This document shows, piece after piece, positions 34,380 to 47,496 of a DNA stretch of 64,000 bases. The translations under genes and the position numbers were made by a program. Origin of the DNA: Isoetes taiwanensis (Eukaryota; Streptophyta; Lycopodiopsida; Isoetales; Isoetaceae); the NCBI GenBank assembly GCA_021234155.1, contig JAJEKV010000046.1, forward strand, positions 9,431,012 to 9,495,011, in the 5' to 3' direction. Under the pieces are notes generated by a model, which worked only from the letters and a program-made list of their open reading frames with translations, searched no databases and was not told the origin of the DNA. The stretch's first letter is position 1; every line of letters begins with the position of its first letter.

Positions 34380-34760
34380 AATTACATTCTCACGGGGATA
34401 TGGTGATTTCCCATGAAGCAAAGCTCGAGAGCACTCCCATTGCTTGATTCTTCAAAGAGCTCCATATCTGCATTTTTTCGTTTGATAGTCTCTGAAACTT
34501 GTCTCTGGATTAATTGTGAATCACCATAAATGTGAATATTGGCAATATTCATAGATTTAGCTTCCTGGAGACCTGCAATCAAGGCTTTATATTCTGCCAC
34601 ATTAGAAGTGACTTGAGGAAAGATCCTTCCTACTTTAGCTAAAAGTTTGTGAGAAGAGTCTTTCAAAATAGCAGCAGATGATGCAACATTTAATTTTTAG
34701 AGATACCTCCATCAAACCATAAGAATCTGTTGGTCCTTGTATCTTTGGGAGGTGCACTTT
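34380..34760 (-). pseudogene. Element C extra RNase H
   Basis: Matches the extra RNase H of A and B, with the E motif NVAEYKALIAGL and the D motif IYGDSQLI. It lies between protease and RT, confirming the domain order in a third copy. Confidence 0.8.
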
Positions 34761-35560
34761 CCATAATAAGAGGAACCATTTCATATTTTCTTGGTTTTGT
34801 ATTTTTTATCTGTAAGATCCCAAAGGTTCTTCAATTAGCATTTCTTTAATAAAATGTACCTCTTCCTTGGGGTCATAGGAGCCCTCTTGGTTATAAATTG
34901 TAGCGGTCGAGAGCCATTGGAGATGGTACATCTCCCTTGAGACCCGACCGGCGGCATCCACAGGTGGCTAACCATCTCCTCCCCAAAAAAAGTAAGTCAT
35001 AAATATCAGATTCATCTCCTATATCTTCAAAAGCCACCACAATAAAGTTAGCGACTCTGAGTTATGCCTACGTATTATGCAGGGCACTTTAGTCACCACA
35101 CCAATAGGAGAAATCTTAGCATTATAAAAAAGATTTTAATAACATAGAAGCCTTCTTATCCACCTCAAAACCACACTTCTTCATAATATGATATGGCATG
35201 ATATTTAGGGAGAACCCCATCAAGTAACACATTAGAAAAGGTATACCCTCCTAAAGCGGTGAACATGTGAATGCTCGGGGTCTTCTTCATCTTTGTGCTA
35301 GAATAAGGTTAGTGGCATCGATTAAAATTTACACAAGCATTTAATACCTCACTATTGGTTTGTTGAAGTACCCTTTTCACGTAACTAGGTGCAATCTTTA
35401 ATAAAGTAAAGAGATCCACACTCACCTTGGAATTTTTAAGCAAAACATCAACCTCATCAAAGTCTTGATCTTTCTTACCATATTTTTCTTTGAGGGGTGG
35501 AGCTATGATGCGGCGGTGATTCCATCCACGGGTGGTACAGAGCACTGGCAAGTAGAATGC
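34761..35560 (-). pseudogene. Element C protease region
   Basis: Fragments of protease (near 35290-34930) and its upstream linker KVSVDLFTLLKIAPSY (near 35450-35390). It is heavily frameshifted relative to A. Confidence 0.7.
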
Positions 35561-36787
35561 CTACTTGGTTCAGCATGTACTTGAGCTTCATTCATGCTTC
35601 TAGTTTGCACCACCATAACTTCTTGATTTAGGCATTTACGTAGCTTGAATAAACCTTATAGAGGTGCTTGGTTCAACAAATCGCCGCGGGGTTTTAGACT
35701 CACGGTCTCTTCTCTTTTTCTGTTTAGCAAAATATTCCTTAACAACACACCTAGCATCGGTATGACCAACCTCTTTACAAAAGAACAAAGCGGGGCATTC
35801 TTTTCCAAAATGGCCTTTTCTATTACATTTGGAGCACACTTGCCAATAGCATATTTCGGATGGGTGAGAATTCCTATTGCAATGAATACATTCAGGGATA
35901 AGTTTTACACGCTCTTGCGACCTTGAGTTCAACTAATTGTTTGGTTATTTACGCTAAGGCTTCAATAACCTTGGATAGGTCGACTTGACCCTCGCAACTT
36001 GAATTCCTCCTCTTTGGATTTTTTTTTTTCTTTTTGTATGGCATAAAGCTGGAATAGAAGGATGATGATCATAATGTGCATCAGTAGCATCGGGGTAAAA
36101 GCGGGTCGAGGAGTATGATGAGAAGCATAATGCTTATCGGGCAAAGTAGAAACATCTGGGTCGGATCGGTGGTTTTGGCAAAGACTTTGTAAATGGAATC
36201 AAACCCTTTGACTTGGATTTTGAGCAACTTTCTTTGGATATCACGGTCTTCTTTGCGGACCATTGATAAAGCGATAACTAAAAGCGAGTTGGGATGGTGA
36301 CTTGTGCTTTTTGACACCTGCTCATGAATGTACTAAACCTCTCCTTGTCTTGATTCACACTTTCTCACGCATGTATAGAAAAACCTTGCAGTTCATTAAC
36401 CAAATCTTGTGGGCGACTAACTTAACAAATCTATCCAGAAACTTCTTGACAAGTTCATCCCATGAAGTGGTACCCATTAACTTCTCATAAGTTAACCAAG
36501 CTCGACTTCACTCTCATCTTTGAAACATTTTTCAAATTAAAGCTTGCATCCTTTCTTGAAACCATAATCCCTGTAATAGTCTTCAAATATTCTCAAAAAG
36601 TGGTTAGCACTCATCTTTGGAATCAAAGGTAGGCAAGGGAGCGGGGACATTCAACTCAAACTGGTATGGCATGTTTTGAAGTAAGCTAGTTGAGAAACTT
36701 GAAGGCAATGGCCTTTCTGCAATGATCGATACATCAACATCTTCTAATGGTTACGTTTTACGCTGAAAATTTTGCTTTGGAGCCATG
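35561..36787 (-). pseudogene. Element C gag with zinc knuckles
   Basis: The gag start (MAPKQ) is at about 36785. Capsid fragments follow, then three knuckles in 35900-35740 (CIHCNRNSHPSEIC, CSKCNRKGHFGKEC and a third CX2CX4HX4C). Frames are interrupted in many places. Confidence 0.75.
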
Positions 36788-36806
36788 AGTTCTGAGATCT
36801 AGGAAG

Positions 36807-36824
36807 ATCTCGGTAGGACCTCCA
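36807..36824 (-). promoter_or_regulatory. Primer binding site of element C (tRNA-Gln type)
   Basis: TGGAGGTCCTACCGAGAT in element orientation, three bases after the LTR end. It differs from A and B by one base. Confidence 0.7.
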
Positions 36825-36827
36825 AGA

Positions 36828-38710
36828 TGTTGACCCTAAACCTGGCTAAAAGGTCAACCACAAGGAACCAATTCAAGTTTTCACTCAAATTGGGGTTAGA
36901 ACCTCCAGATCACTTGAGGTGATCAGTCTATGCAAGGAAATCCCAAAAACAAGTTCAAAAAAGTTCGAGTTCTATACCTTTCCCATTTCCAAAAAATAGT
37001 ACCTTTGCCAAAACAAATGTGGTGTCGAGATGCAGATCAATTTTTTAAGTCAGATGAAATAGACTTGGTCAAAAAAGTGGTAGTTAACCAACAGTAAAAC
37101 CTCTGACCAAGTCAGGGACTTGATCTGTGAGTTATTCAAGCTCAAAGTGGGGTCAAATTTTGGTCAATAGAGGTCAAATGTAGAAAACAGTGATCAGAAA
37201 TTGAGATTTGGAGTTGCCAATCATCTTTTTGAGAAATTCCAAAGTAGATAGGTTGCAATGATGCTAAGGAAGAGGGGCAATCAATCAAATCTTCATTTGG
37301 ATGTGTAAAAGTATTTCTTGTGGCTGGATTTGGCAAAATATAGTCAAAATTGTCCAAACCCGAGAGCAATTTTTTTGAATTTGAACTATACTTGGTATTT
37401 TTGAATGATTCCAACTCCTTTGGATTGCACAGGCTCTAAGGATAGATGGCAAGTGGTTCAAAGGAATAGAAAAACACACTAGAATTTTCTGTAGAATATT
37501 TTGTAGCAAGAATTGTAGAATAATATATCAGAGATGGATTTGACAACTTGGCAATCGCTTTGAATTGATATGGAGGTAAATATATCATGATAACAGAATG
37601 TAAGGATGCTTCATAGCTTTAAATCACAGGAAAATAATCTTCTCAAGTCAATAAATAATTTTTGAAGGTAATGTCAACCAGATCTTGTGAATCCAGTTGA
37701 GGAGAGCTCAAGAACTTCAAGGATCGTCCAGATCTTGCTCAGCAATGATCAATGTAGGATCTGAATACTTCTGGGCCTTCAAATTTTTCTCTGTCTTCGT
37801 TTCCCATGTATATAGATTTAGATTTTAACGGTTCCGGCATCTTAGAGCTTAAATTTAGGCTTGATTGGATGCTTAGGGGCGGGAATCTGAGTAGGAAGTT
37901 TTCGAGTCCAAGGCTTCCATTTAAGTGATTCGGCAGTTTTCCAATTTTAGAGTTCTTCTTGTATTTTTCGAGAATTTCTTGCGATCACGGTGGCCGTATT
38001 TTTGGGAGTATAAACCAGGAATATCTTTGTATTTAGCCATTTAGAAATGTTAGGCCATGGTTTCAAAGGGTGCCTTATAAAATAATTAGATAGATAGATC
38101 AATTGAGGAGATGGCAACCCTAATTTTTGAGGAATATGCTAGGCTTAGATACCATGCATTGGGATATTCCATGGGTAGCATGAATATTTTAAGGCACAAT
38201 GGTGGACAAAGCAAAGTGGTCATAAAATTCCAAGCTAGAAATGGGCTAGGGGTATTTATGAAGGTGTGATAAGAGTGGGAAAAGGGATATGAAATAAGGA
38301 GGCAAAAAGAATTAAGCAATCAAGGTGTGATCTGGCAAAAAAATGAACAAGGGAAAATATAAGCATAAGGGGAATATGACTAGGGAAATGGGGGTAAGAA
38401 TATGGATAAAAATGACTAGGAGGTGGAATCTAATGCCATGGGATCTTCCAAACTTTTAACTTCCAATCTTCAAAAATTGTCTTCCAAACTTCATAACCCA
38501 AAATCTTCTAGAGCATATCCTTGACTAAGCACTTTGACCTTAAATAAAGTACCTCATGTGAGTTTTGAACCTTGAGCACATTGTTGTCTTGTAAAATGAA
38601 CATCCTTTGACCTTCATATCAATGTTGACTACCAAGTCCTCTTTTGACTTAGCCTTCCTAACTTCAACAAATAAACCATTCAATTAGTATGTTGCCCTTT
38701 GGGGGCAACA
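36828..38710 (-). repeat. 5' LTR of element C
   Basis: 1,883 bp, from TGTTGACCC (complement of the LTR end) at 36828 to GGGGGCAACA at 38710. It keeps more CAG/CTG than the left LTR, but has its own damage between 37820 and 38000. Confidence 0.92.
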
Positions 38711-38715
38711 CTATC

Positions 38716-41454
38716 CTTCAATCCTTCTATATGTAAGTAAAAATCTCAAGAGGGCAACTATTGTGCAACAACACTTTCTTTCAATCATATTATAGACTTT
38801 TCTCTAGATTTACAAATTATATATTAGTAGAAATGTGCCCTCGTCGCCACTTAGACTCAAGGGCCGCGTGCTTATATAGGTTTGCGATATAAGACTAAAG
38901 TTGCAGGAATAAAGAGGCGGTCATGAAGATCTAAAATTGAATAAAGAGCTCATTGCCACTAACCTTAGCTCGAGTTGATAGGCGGAGAACCTTGTAGTGT
39001 TGATGTAGCAATCCTTAGGTCCTTTGGTTCAATTACAGTAGGTTGGATAATTATGGTCTCGTGGATGATAAAAACTCTATTCTATTCTATCTAAGCGATT
39101 CCCTTTGTCTACTACAATTTAAAAGAAGTGTCACCCTAAAAGTGAGATTTAAAGAACATATGGAATATAAAGTAAGAAATAGTGGGAAGATGGAAGTGTT
39201 TAATGCTTTCAAAATGGTAAGAAAATTTACCTACACACAACTTAGATAGATATGCTTTCTGTGCAGATCTACATTCTATGGACACGAGAATTTGATTAGC
39301 AATGTTCCTTGACATCACGCACTCAAATCTTGTGAATGATACATAAGATACTTTTACGTAAGTAATGTTCTAATCAAGGCTGTTTCTACTTAGCAAATTA
39401 CACAATGAACCACAAAGTTATGCTTACGTATATTGCCTCTAATACAAGAGCTCGGTTTAAAGAAAATATGCTAAGAAATTTACTTATTGCCTTAAGAGCT
39501 AACTTCTTGGCTTTGTATCTTAAAGGGAATCGTCTCCTCCCATCTATACGGTCCAAAGGTGCAATGTTAAAATACCCAAACATGTTAATGCCACTTAATG
39601 CCATAAGTTAACAAAAGTCTAATAACTCTTGCAACAAAGCTTATAAACTATTTCTATCTTTTTTTCCATTTTTGAGAGTGGTTTCTTGCTGTCGAACATG
39701 ATATTGGCCTTAGAAATGCCCAATCCTAAATAAACCTCTGGTGAAACAAATTAGTTATCCCTTAAGCTCCTTGTCAGAGCTTTGTGCGGAGCTATAAAGA
39801 TCCTGAAAGCATGAAACATCCAAGAACTCATACAAACACTAGCAACTGATAGAATATCGAGGAAAAAAGACACTAATAACACGCTACATTGCTCAATCAA
39901 TCCTTCCCACGAGCACGAAACAAACACATAACAAAGGTATAATCCAAGTTTCTACACAACTGCACAAATTGTTAAGGCTAGTGGTTGGTCTGAATCAAGA
40001 AAAAGGGCATATTTGAATGTCTCAGATATGCAAGGGAACCATTGTGAACACAAAATCTTACTTGCATGCAAACAGAAGCTTGCCAAGACTACCAGCTAAA
40101 CAGAATCCAGAATAAGAAAAAATAAACCTGGAAACAAGGAATCTCTATTCATAAGGCTTTCATTATTTGTGCAAGAACAATAGATACGTATGGATATTTC
40201 AAAATCAAGTACACTGTCCCGTGGGCAACCAAAAAAAGAAAAGAAAAAGTGATATATTATAGATAAGAAGTAGAATGAAGATCTTTTATTTAAATTTAAT
40301 AAGTTGGCAAAAACATAATGAAGATCAAGACAAGCTTAGGAGCATAATATTATATACAACATCGATTTCTTATTTATGCCACCGCCTTATACAAACAATA
40401 ACAAGGTGCTGCGCACGGAGGGTTGCCCTCCATGACCGGAGGGTGAAGAGGCTTAAATCATAGTTCAAAGTCATGTTTTGACAATCAATTCAAATTGCTA
40501 CTTCTATACAATAGAATACTTGATACCATAACTTTATGGGAATTGGCCCCTCTCCCTCCCTCCCTCGCTCCCTCCCTCCCTCTTCCCGAGAACGATAGCC
40601 ATTTTGCAGACGATGAATGCATGAAAGTGAGGCCTAGTTACATTTATTGCGTCATAACACAAAAAATAAGCCTTGCCACTGCAACATAATCTCATCATTT
40701 CTAAAAATTATGTGAAATTACGTGAATATGTTCTTTGCCATAACTCCTTGAAAATTCTTTGTGATTTCCATAAATTCCCATTCGATTCATCAAGATCATA
40801 TAAAGACTCTTCAAGGTCTTTGCAAGAAAACCTTTGCTTCCTGCATTTAGCTTAAAACGAAGGGTGTGGATTTGTCATAAGCATTATTCTAAGAAAATCA
40901 TCTAGTAGATTTATTGTTTTAAAAGCCATAGGCGGACTTTTGATCAAATGCATCCTACAAACATCAAGAGCCCTTGCACAATGTATCCAATAATGCATCA
41001 TAGAGCCAAACATTGTTCTAAATCCAATCATTGTAATAATGCACTTAAGTCTATGATGCAGAAAAACACTTCAATTGCAACACCTCATGCAAAAGTCTGA
41101 ATACTGCAATGTTGATTTATTTTAAATACAATTATTTTTGACAACCTATATGGTGTTCCTAAAATCACAATAAAATTAGCAGCTCAACTACAAATGAGTC
41201 AGCCCCAACTAAGTCTTTCGTTGAGGCATATGGCCTTGCATAAACTAACTTAAAGACACAATGCTAGTTATCATCAACACCTACGTGTAATTGATCAAAT
41301 ATCAATATCAAAACATGGCATCTAGGCGGATAAAGCTTGGACAATAGTTGCTTATATGGCCTCCAATCCATATCCATATTCTTGTTACTATCTCTGCGCC
41401 ATGTAGGCTGTTAATGTGATATCCCTTGCATTGGAAAGAACCTCAACCTGGTTT
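38716..41454. other. Intergenic DNA right of element C
   Basis: No recognisable gene. Short ORFs on both strands (for example 39398-39611) have no family I know. A pyrimidine-rich simple repeat of CCCTC units is at 40550-40585. Confidence 0.55.
40550..40585. repeat. (CCCTC)n-like microsatellite
   Basis: Runs of CCCTCCCTC interrupted once by CGCTC; direct reading. Confidence 0.85.
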
Positions 41455-41880
41455 TAACGACGGGGAAGAACCTCAACCCAAAGCAGGGAACAACAAAGAT
41501 CTTAAGCCATAAGGAAGTTATTAGGTACTTCAATTACGGATGTGCAAAATTCATTCTTGGAAAAATTATCTCTGTTCATGTTGAAATCATCACAAAAGAA
41601 ATAGATGATGCCCCCACCATGCACTTTTTTCGTCCATGTCTTTGATCTTTATCTCCTTATGAAGCATAAAATAAGATAATCGAGACCTTCCTAAGCTCGT
41701 GAGTCCTCCATGCATTTCTGCAACACCTAAGATCGTTCCAACTACTAGCTGGAAGATAAAAATGTGTTTAATGAATCGGATCGTGTGTAGACTTCGGGGA
41801 AGGCGGTCGGCTTAAAATATACCTTCTTCTGCGATGTTGGTGGATAGTCATATGCACATGCTTGACGATATCCCTTGCAT
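41455..41880. repeat. Segmental duplication, copy 1
   Basis: Matches 42321-42835 over most of its length, starting at TTTTAACGACGGGGAAGAAC and ending near CATATGCACATGC. It lacks about 105 bases present in copy 2. The missing part in copy 2 is bounded by repeated GAATCGGATCG, consistent with deletion between direct repeats. Confidence 0.85.
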
Positions 41881-42320
41881 TGGGATATTTAAGAGCTGAT
41901 TGCTCCATAACACCAACCATGCAACAACAAATTTCATGATAGTGAAATCACCCCAAGAACACATTGGCACCAACAACTTACATTATAAGCGGGGACAGCC
42001 ATATTGCATCAATATTATTTTTGCTCTGGATACCATCACTGCATATTTACCACTTGGTAATCCCATTTACAGAGTAGGCAGGATAGGATTTTTATGTTTA
42101 AATTCAAGTGAAATAAAGGAAACAATGTGTTACAGAATTCTACATTTCGGATGGGCAACACGCAAAGGAAACTCACATTGCTATGCAAATGGGCAACTTT
42201 GCAAAATGGTTAATGGGCATTGGAGGCTTCTAGCAAACTCACATGAGCAACTGCAAGATTACAATCGAGTTGAGAGGGTTTTGATTTGGCAAATATAGGA
42301 TCATATCTTACGGCCTTTGG

Positions 42321-42835
42321 TTTTAACGGCGGGGAAGAACCTCAATTCAAGCGGGAACAACAAAGATCTTAAGCCATAGCGAACTTATAAAGGTACCTCA
42401 ATTCTGGGATCTGCCAAAATGCATTGCTTGGAAAAATTATCTCTGTTCATGTTGAAATCATCAAAAAAATAGATGATGCCCCCACCATGCACTTTTTTTC
42501 GTCCATGTCTTTGATCTTTATCTCCTTATGAAGCATAAAATAAGATAACCGGACCTTCCTAAACTTAGCGGTCCTCCATGCATTTCACCGCAACACCTAA
42601 GATCGTTCCAACTACTAAGCGGAAGATAAAAATGTGTTTAATGAATCGGATCGTGTGTAGACTTCTGAGAAAGACATCCATACTTTCTCATCGCTATTCC
42701 AATCATTTAACAATAAGCCATAAAATAGTTCAAAATGAGCTATCCTATTGATTGCATGATCCTTTGTGAATCGGATCGACTTAAAATATACCTTCTAACC
42801 TGCGATGTTGGTGGATAGGCATATGCACATGCTTT
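42321..42835. repeat. Segmental duplication, copy 2
   Basis: The longer copy. Differences from copy 1 cluster at CHG sites: GCGG versus GCTGG near 42622, CACCGC versus CTGC near 42583, CTGAG versus CGGGG near 42664, and AAGCGGGA versus AAGCAGGGA near 42344. Confidence 0.85.
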
Positions 42836-45299
42836 ATGAGTTTTGCGGCTTTTCCCATGATACAAAGACATTAGTTTTCACCTATGCAAAGCGAAAAATA
42901 TCCTGATTTGATTTCACATGATGATCATGTTTGGAAAATGAAGTTTTACATTAGCTCGCACTTTTTGAATTGTTTGCTCCATCTTAAAGCAAGCACCACG
43001 GGATGAATATCAAAATATTGGCGAGGAAGTGCAAAGCGTTATTTCAACTCAAAGCACCTATCTTGCTTACCTGCTTTGGTTTGCAAGTAGACATGAAAAT
43101 TTTTCTTGTTGTCTAAGCGAGCATACCTAAAATAAGAGAAATAAGCTAGATAATATTTATCTTTGCCTTCCATGAGAAATATCGGACAATTAGACATCAT
43201 AATCGCAAAAAGGCAAGCAAAGACTTTGGAAGATGCACCATCCTAACTATCTCAATCGCCTACTTTCTTTCTATCCTAATGGAAATGGCAAGTCTTTTTA
43301 AAATGGCGACATGGGCTCGTTCTTTGGCGGTATTATTATGCGTTGATATCATATCGGCAATTCTAGGCGATGAAAAAACATGCATCAAACAAAGGCTAGA
43401 AAATCGTAATTGGAAAAAGAGCAAGCTTTGAGGCTCATTTGGTACCTAGAGCCTAGTTTAAAGTACCTGCCATCATTTCCATCATTCAGACTGATGTTAT
43501 CTGCGGTTGCAAAATCGAAATATGTAGAAATTAATGGAGTCTTACTCGCCAAGCATGCAAAGCGAGAGATATTTCCGATCACTAAAATGAGCTAAAATTT
43601 TACATCTACCATTACCATTCATACCCTAGATATTTAGCGTTGACCTAACTGCGGCCGTGACCGATAAAGTCCATGGCTAAACCCTAGTTGCGTAGTTGTT
43701 TGCATTCTTGGCAGGTGCAAAAACCACCTTTGGAGGAGGATGGGTGCAAGATGGACTCACCACTTGAAAGCTAACCTTTCCAGAGGATTTGTCTAATATG
43801 CAGTATCCCTATTCTCAGCATTCAAGATTTTTCTTCTAGAACTGTCCAACAACCTGCAAGACAAAGGATACCCTGTAATGAACATAAACCACACCAATGA
43901 AAAACGTGATAAAGAAGAGTATATGGAGCTAGCGTTATTGGAGAGTATACTACCATCTCATCTACCATGTCTAACACCTCTAGATTAGGCTACAACTTTC
44001 TAGATGATTTACAATATAGATCTGTTGCTCCTCTTGCTCCTGCCTGTAGACATGTTTGCATCGATACATGGCTTTTGCTATAGACACCTTACGATTGTAT
44101 AAGATGAAAACATGACCCAATAACCTTACATACCTGGCCACTTCTCTGTGTCTCTGTGATATTTAAAATTACAGGATTTAGACCTGCTAGAGAGAGAGAG
44201 TTATCAAAGCAGAGAGAGTTATCAAGAGCGGAGATAATGCAACAATGAAAATGTTTATCTAATTTATAAACTTCTCCTACACAATAAACTATTGGCAACA
44301 TGCATATGCTTTAAAAATTGTTGCCTACCATAAAAAATGAGAACACGCATGTTAAGAATACAAACAAAGGAATAGTTAAAGATAAAAAACGACAGTAGTA
44401 TGAAAAAGATCTTACAATATCATCACAAAAATCAGAGGGTTTTCTTCTGTCCAAATCTTTGTCAAAGCCCGAGCTTAGAAGAAACCTAGTTATTTGAGGT
44501 ATAGAATCTTTTTCTAATCCACGAAAAACACACACTTTTGCAATTATTTATAGAATATGAACTTGAAATGCTCACAAATGTTATTGTTGGCATGGTCAAT
44601 TGGTATTTCTAAGCATTCCAAGGATGCTCATGTTAGAGAAAGGTCAACCACAAATTTTTTGCTGCAAATATAAAGAGCTATCCAAAGAACAAAACGTGCT
44701 TCAAATAGAACCAGCAACGAAACCACTATACCTGTTTTTGCAAATCCATTTGGAGCGACAAACTGTTCTTGCCATTTGTTTTTTGTAGCCATTGGTTCTT
44801 CCCATGCCATCGCCATGCATGCAGACATGCCCTTCTATTCCAGCCTCGTAGAGAGACAAAAATGAAAGAGTCGTGGAGGAAGGTGGATCTTAGGACCTAT
44901 AGCAGTGCGACAAGCAATCATTGCGGATGTTAGGCATTTTGGTGTGCGGAGCTACAAGTTAACCGGTTTCGGAGGGGCTCCCCACGCAACATAAATGACC
45001 TAGCATTTACCGCCAACAGTGGGTTTTTAGCAGTCATTTGCATATCCCATGTATATACTGGCATATACTTGAAATATACCATAAACCCACATAAACAAGG
45101 GTTTGCCCCCTTAGGGGCAACCCAAAAAGGTGTTTTAGTATAACAACATATTACATCAATGTTGCACATTTCATCTGTAATCAATAACCATAATAAATTT
45201 TGATCAAACAAACTTACAATTCGTGGTGTAAAGTCACCTTAAGAAGCTTGTCTATCTTTTGCAAAAATAATATTCAACAATCTTCATGCAAAATGAGTC
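42836..45299. other. Intergenic DNA, possible unassigned exons on the minus strand
   Basis: Two minus-strand segments look exon-like, but I cannot name them. One is 44420-44525 (EKDSIPQITRFLLSSGFDKD..., ending at a GTAAGA donor). The other is around 44730-44830 (KNKWQEQFVAPNGFAKT, ending at a GTATAG donor). A GA-rich short repeat is near 44188-44225. These may belong to one unrecognised gene or be chance. Confidence 0.3.
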
Positions 45300-45490
45300 C
45301 AAATTTCCAAATATATAGCATAATTAGTTGAGAATAGAATAGAGAATGGAATGGAATAGAATAGAATGGAATAGAATAGATAGAATAGAGTTTGTTGGCC
45401 TATGGGACCCAAAAAGGCAGGCGCAGCAAACGTATTATTGTTCGGGTTAAAACCCCCCGCCCCGAAGAGTTTGTGTGAAAGAAGGCTCGT
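45300..45490 (-). mobile_element. LINE-like 3' end, minus strand, with TATTC-type tail
   Basis: Repeats of GAATA/GAATG (45333-45390) precede GGCCTATGGGACCC and a CCCCCCGCCCCGAAG block. The same block is at 58880-58960. Read on the minus strand it is a 3' end followed by a pentamer tail. Confidence 0.55.
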
Positions 45491-45929
45491 GTGTAATCTT
45501 GATTTCTCCTCTTCCCCTGTTATTTCTGGGTATGGCGAAAGTTGTGTTAAAACTCGTTTACCTATTTGGAGCAATTGCCTCTTCCTGGTGCTTAAAAATT
45601 GGTACTGCTAAACATCAAGCCAAAGAAACTTGGCTCAATATCTTGTCTAAGAAAGCCCATTTTCCATCAACCCACAAAAAGCAATGGCTAGCAGTGGACA
45701 TGAATGACGAAGGTAGATGAAGGAAGATCCTTCAACCCAAACATCAAAGCTGCATTTAAGGCTTTCTATACACACATCCTCCAGTTGCTAGATATCGCTT
45801 TGCACATCTATTCACTAACATTTTCTCCAAAGCACATGATCAAATCTCTTGTACAATTTGTGCCCAGCTAATCTGCTATACATGATATATATTCTAGAGA
45901 GGCTTAAATATGCGTGAATTAAACATCTA

Positions 45930-47496
45930 GTGGAATTGGAATATTTTGCCAACCCGCAAATACTTTGGCCTTCTTGCATTAAGGCTTCCCCTGCAGGTTC
46001 TAATGTCCACGTTGGATAGAACTTGTTTGGCTTGAAACACAAGTACTAGATTATTATTATGTGGTCCACAAGCACCTTGAGCAGCTTTCAAGAAAAGGTT
46101 TCCCTAAGAACGCATTAATCCTGAACAGGGATGGTCCCTGTCTACAGTCTATAAACACGTAATACAATATATTAGACTTGAGAAAATAATACAGTTAGTC
46201 AATTGATGATCCCTATGCTACAAACATCATAATTCCAGCACATACCTTCTCTATATAATATTCAAAAGCTTTTTTCTTAAAACTAGCCTCATAGACATTA
46301 CACTGAGACAAGCTGGCAGCAATATAGATCAACTATTTAATGGCCTCTCATCTTTCATATGGTTAGAAAACATATAACATTGGCAAAGAAAAGCGGAAAG
46401 AGCAAGATAGAGCATCGTAATCATCAAGGGTTCACCTGTAATTCCACACTAGCACAGACAACATAGATGCCCCAACCCCTGGTGTGGTTATGTAAATGTA
46501 CCTTCCCAAATCTCACTCGTGGATGCCGCCGCTTTGTGCCATCAAAGAAATAATGAAGCATTATCATCTACATGAATTGAATATGCATTTATCAACATTG
46601 TCTTGTCATGATTTCGAAAATGACACCTGTTTTGGCTAAATGATATGTCATACACAACATTGGAATGAGCAACCCAATGGGACAAAGAGTTCATAGCTGC
46701 ACCATTGACGAGAAAAGTGAGAACCTGTTATTCGATTGATACAAAAAATAATCGGCTAATTTTTGAGAAGCATATTACACATATCTTCTACACTTTACCT
46801 TCAACTATGAATATCAGACTACATGAAACAAATCTTGTGTGTATTTTTGCAATGTTAAAGGACTGGGGCCTTTTTCATAGGTTAGGTTAACCACTGTTTG
46901 TTAGTAGATCTAAGACCATGTCTTTGTATATGACATGTTTCCTTCATCCAATGATGAAAGAAATGTGCAAAGTACCCTAATGGACCGAGTAATTTTACTA
47001 CTTTTCTTCTTGAGCAATTACTTCCTGAGCTGGATGAGTTAGAGCTATGTATATTTTACTTTTGTCAAATAATGTATCTCTTTATGAAAAATGCTCAGAC
47101 CTAAAGCTAAAGATAAAAAGAAAGCAACAACCAGTGGGAGAAAAGGCAGCTTGTAAATGGCAAATAAGGAGCAAATACAAAAGGGATACTTGAAAAGAAT
47201 AGAATAGAATAGATTTTTTAGCGTGCATTTCAGATCTAGGTTGGGTACAAACTTCAATCAACATCAACTTAAATTAATATGATGCATTGTTTACCTAGAA
47301 ACAATTATATTGGTGGTTTGTGGTGTAATACCAATTAGACCATCATAATCAGATAGCGCACATTTGTCCACCCATATATTTCGGGCCATCTATATTGCAT
47401 CAACATCATGCCCCTTCCACAAAAGGAATATTAAGTTACAAATTATGACATGTTCACCTCCTTTAATTGAAGGCCATATCCGGTAACTTCAATCCT
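45930..47496 (-). pseudogene. Pectate lyase (PL1 family, plant 'probable pectate lyase 4' type), fragmentary
   Basis: Pectate lyases cut de-esterified pectin in the cell wall by beta-elimination. Exon-like blocks on the minus strand follow family order. 47496-47295: RIEVTGYGLQLKE, HVIICNL, GHDVDAI, YIWVDKCALSDYD, ending at VSR with a GTAAAC donor. 46626-46436: CHFRNHDKTMLI, FFDGTKRRHPRVRFGKVHL, WGIYVVCASVELQ, ending at GTGAAC. 46332-46246: SQCNVYEASFKKKAFEYY, ending at GTATGT. About 46130-45960: FKPNKFYPTWTLEPAGEAL. Several small indels break the frame, and a short piece is missing near 46565. The N-terminal third (about 100 residues) is not found before the aminotransferase gene, so the gene looks 5'-truncated. 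Some indels may be sequencing error. Confidence 0.75.
47196..47232 (-). repeat. Short LINE-tail remnant in a pectate lyase intron
   Basis: Repeats of GAATA followed by GATTTTTTAGCGTGCA, the same junction as at 58836-58870 (GATTTTTAGCGTCCACG). It lies between the exon blocks ending at 46626 and starting at 47295. Confidence 0.45.

Larger units (their letters stand above)
28663..38710 (-). mobile_element. Element C: full-length Ty3/gypsy (Tat-like) retrotransposon
   Basis: About 10.05 kb on the minus strand with the architecture of A and B: 5' LTR 36828-38710, primer site 36807-36824, gag, knuckles, protease, extra RNase H, RT, degenerate RNase H, integrase, 3' noncoding region, and 3' LTR 28663-30553. 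The target duplication is CTATC (28658-28662 and 38711-38715). The terminal T of the left LTR end is absent: it reads CTATC-GTTGACCC, not CTATC-TGTTGACCC. Coding frames are broken dozens of times, mostly where A or B has CAG, CTG or CCG, so its true state cannot be judged from this sequence. Confidence 0.92.

Noticed and set aside
18060-38710. RIP-like or deamination mutagenesis as cause of the CHG changes
   Set aside because: Those processes give C-to-T or G-to-A substitutions. Here bases are lost or CAG/CTG become CG, CGG or ACG, which fits base-calling error better.
40550-40585. Pyrimidine-rich promoter element
   Set aside because: It is a simple CCCTC microsatellite with no adjacent gene.
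41900-42298. 132-codon plus-strand ORF
   Set aside because: No recognisable domain, no conserved neighbour, and it sits between duplicated intergenic blocks.
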